A DNA stretch of 64,000 nt, taken from Aerococcaceae bacterium zg-1292 (GTDB taxonomy: Bacteria; Bacillota; Bacilli; Lactobacillales; Aerococcaceae). Shown here in pieces: positions 63,061 to 64,000 of this stretch. The position numbers were made by a program, and so were the translations under genes. The notes under the pieces are model-generated. The model ran no database searches. It was not told the DNA's origin and saw only the letters and a list, made by a program, of their open reading frames with translations. Within the stretch, counting starts at the first letter, position 1. Every line of letters begins with the position of its first letter. The DNA is taken from assembly GCA_016126655.1 (NCBI GenBank), contig CP065955.1, forward strand, positions 1,595,001-1,659,000. The letters run 5' to 3'.

Positions 63061-64000
63061 CTAGCCCTCCATCTTTAGTTTTCTTGATACAGTACTCTTT
63101 GACTCTCCTTTTAGTTTTTCTATTTCTCTCACTGTAAATCCTTCTTCATAAAGCTGAGTGATATCTTTTTGATCTAAGTTACCTATCAAGGTGTTGTATA
63201 ATCTTTTCAAATAATCATATTCAGATCCAACGTCACTAAATGCGAGTGATGTTTTTATAATGTTTTTCAACTCTCCAGGATATGGCAGTTTCTCTGCCGT
63301 CTTTAGTATTTTTTTGAATAACCTCGTATCTTTTGATATTCCTTTGAAATTTTTAATAAACGAAGAAAAATAATACTCAGCAACTTCTATTAAATCTTCC
63401 TGACTATACCTATTAAAATTAATAACTGCATCAAATCTTCTGATTAATGCTGTATCAAAATTTGAATATAAATTTGTAGTTGCAATAATTATTATTTCTT
63501 TATTAAGATCTGTTAGTCTATCTAATTCTCTTAAAATAGTAGATGTCGCTCTTCCCATCTCTCTAACGTCATTAGTATTAATTCTATCTAGTGCTATCAC
63601 ATCAATTTCATCAAATAAAATCACTATTTTATTTGCGTTAGGTAACATATTTATTTCTTTAAAGACATTTGATATGTTTTTATTGGTCTGACCGAGCTTA
63701 CTATCAATAAGATTTTCAAAATTAACTAAAAAAAGAGATCTATCTAATAGTCTTGCGACGTTTTTTGCGGCCTCAGTTTTTCCGCTTCCAGGCATACCTT
63801 CAAACAAAAATTTATTAATCCCTACATTATGATTTACAGCATTTATTATACCTTTAATATCTTCTGATATTTCTAACGGTAAATTCAAAGCGCTTAAATT
63901 TCTTGTTTCTACTTGTTTTAAAAATTTACTTTCAAAATCACTTCCTTGAGGTGCATATAAGTTTGATTCAGATATTAACCCCATAATATATTCAGCAATT
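63061..64000 (-). CDS. AAA+ ATPase, partner of the S8 peptidase, probably 5'-partial
   Basis: At least 307 residues from ATG 63984. That ATG has no ribosome site and the frame stays open to the window edge, so the true start is probably outside. Walker A FEGMPGSGKTEAAK, Walker B IVILFDEIDVI, sensor ATTNLYSNFD and arginine finger ALIRRFDAVINF are intact. The C-terminus FTVREIEKLKGESKSTVSRK looks like a helix-turn-helix. Likely recognises a target and controls the protease. Translationally linked to the S8 gene. Confidence 0.85.
   Translation of the reverse strand, partial: IAEYIMGLISESNLYAPQGSDFESKFLKQVETRNLSALNLPLEISEDIKGIINAVNHNVGINKFLFEGMPGSGKTEAAKNVARLLDRSLFLVNFENLIDSKLGQTNKNISNVFKEINMLPNANKIVILFDEIDVIALDRINTNDVREMGRATSTILRELDRLTDLNKEIIIIATTNLYSNFDTALIRRFDAVINFNRYSQEDLIEVAEYYFSSFIKNFKGISKDTRLFKKILKTAEKLPYPGELKNIIKTSLAFSDVGSEYDYLKRLYNTLIGNLDQKDITQLYEEGFTVREIEKLKGESKSTVSRKLKMEG

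Overview
The window is low-GC DNA of a Lactobacillales-type Firmicute. The grounds are strong AGGAGG ribosome sites, the est-rnr-smpB cluster behind secG, the rplM-rpsI pair with a Bacillota-type leader, a sortase A, and a giant YSIRK/LPXTG wall protein. Family and genus cannot be fixed from sequence alone; a streptococcus-, Aerococcaceae- or Carnobacteriaceae-like host is plausible. Both CRISPR loci are arranged like those I remember from Streptococcus thermophilus (III-A with cas6 between cas2 and cas10; I-E with a cas2-DnaQ fusion).

Layout. 1-5.3 kb: a leftward type III-A operon (cas1, cas2, cas6, cas10/csm1, csm2, csm3), cut by the window edge inside csm3. 5.5-11.1 kb: metabolic genes, including a TetR regulator divergent from two flavin enzymes. 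11.2-21.4 kb: one 3383-residue adhesin with 15 MucBP repeats and a long hexapeptide wall spacer. 21.7-33.1 kb: housekeeping genes, all leftward (rpsI, rplM, ClC antiporter, def, hflX, miaA, smpB, rnr, esterase, secG). 33.3-42.7 kb: a Panacea-type toxin-antitoxin candidate, sortase A, a MarR-controlled FMN reductase, two small orphan genes, an ABC exporter and an L,D-transpeptidase. 42.9-45.3 kb: an XRE-TPR regulator beside three tandem copies of a 37-residue secreted-peptide gene, a candidate peptide quorum-sensing module. 45.3-47.7 kb: insertion-sequence debris, including a complete IS whose transposase has a nonsense codon. 47.7-58.4 kb: a complete leftward type I-E system with 15 repeats, the Cas2-DnaQ fusion, Cascade and Cas3. 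58.4-60.8 kb: decayed toxin-antitoxin, recombinase and IS remnants. 60.8-64 kb: a subtilisin-like protease and its AAA+ ATPase partner, probably a defence pair.

How it fits together. The right third is a defence and mobile island: two CRISPR types in one 64 kb window, a toxin-antitoxin graveyard and an ATPase-protease pair. Upstream of cas3 lie two degenerate CRISPR-like repeats whose hairpin stems are kept by compensatory changes; they look like a small Cas-regulating RNA. cas3 itself has no ATG, GTG or TTG at its homology-supported start, only ATT behind a strong ribosome site. A dispersed element of roughly 110-150 bp recurs at least eight times, nearly always ending at the Shine-Dalgarno sequence of the next gene and in the same orientation to it (before the HI0933 gene, def, rnr, cas6e, the Panacea gene and all three peptide genes). 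Sortase A at 35 kb is the natural anchor enzyme for the LPXTG adhesin at 11-21 kb.
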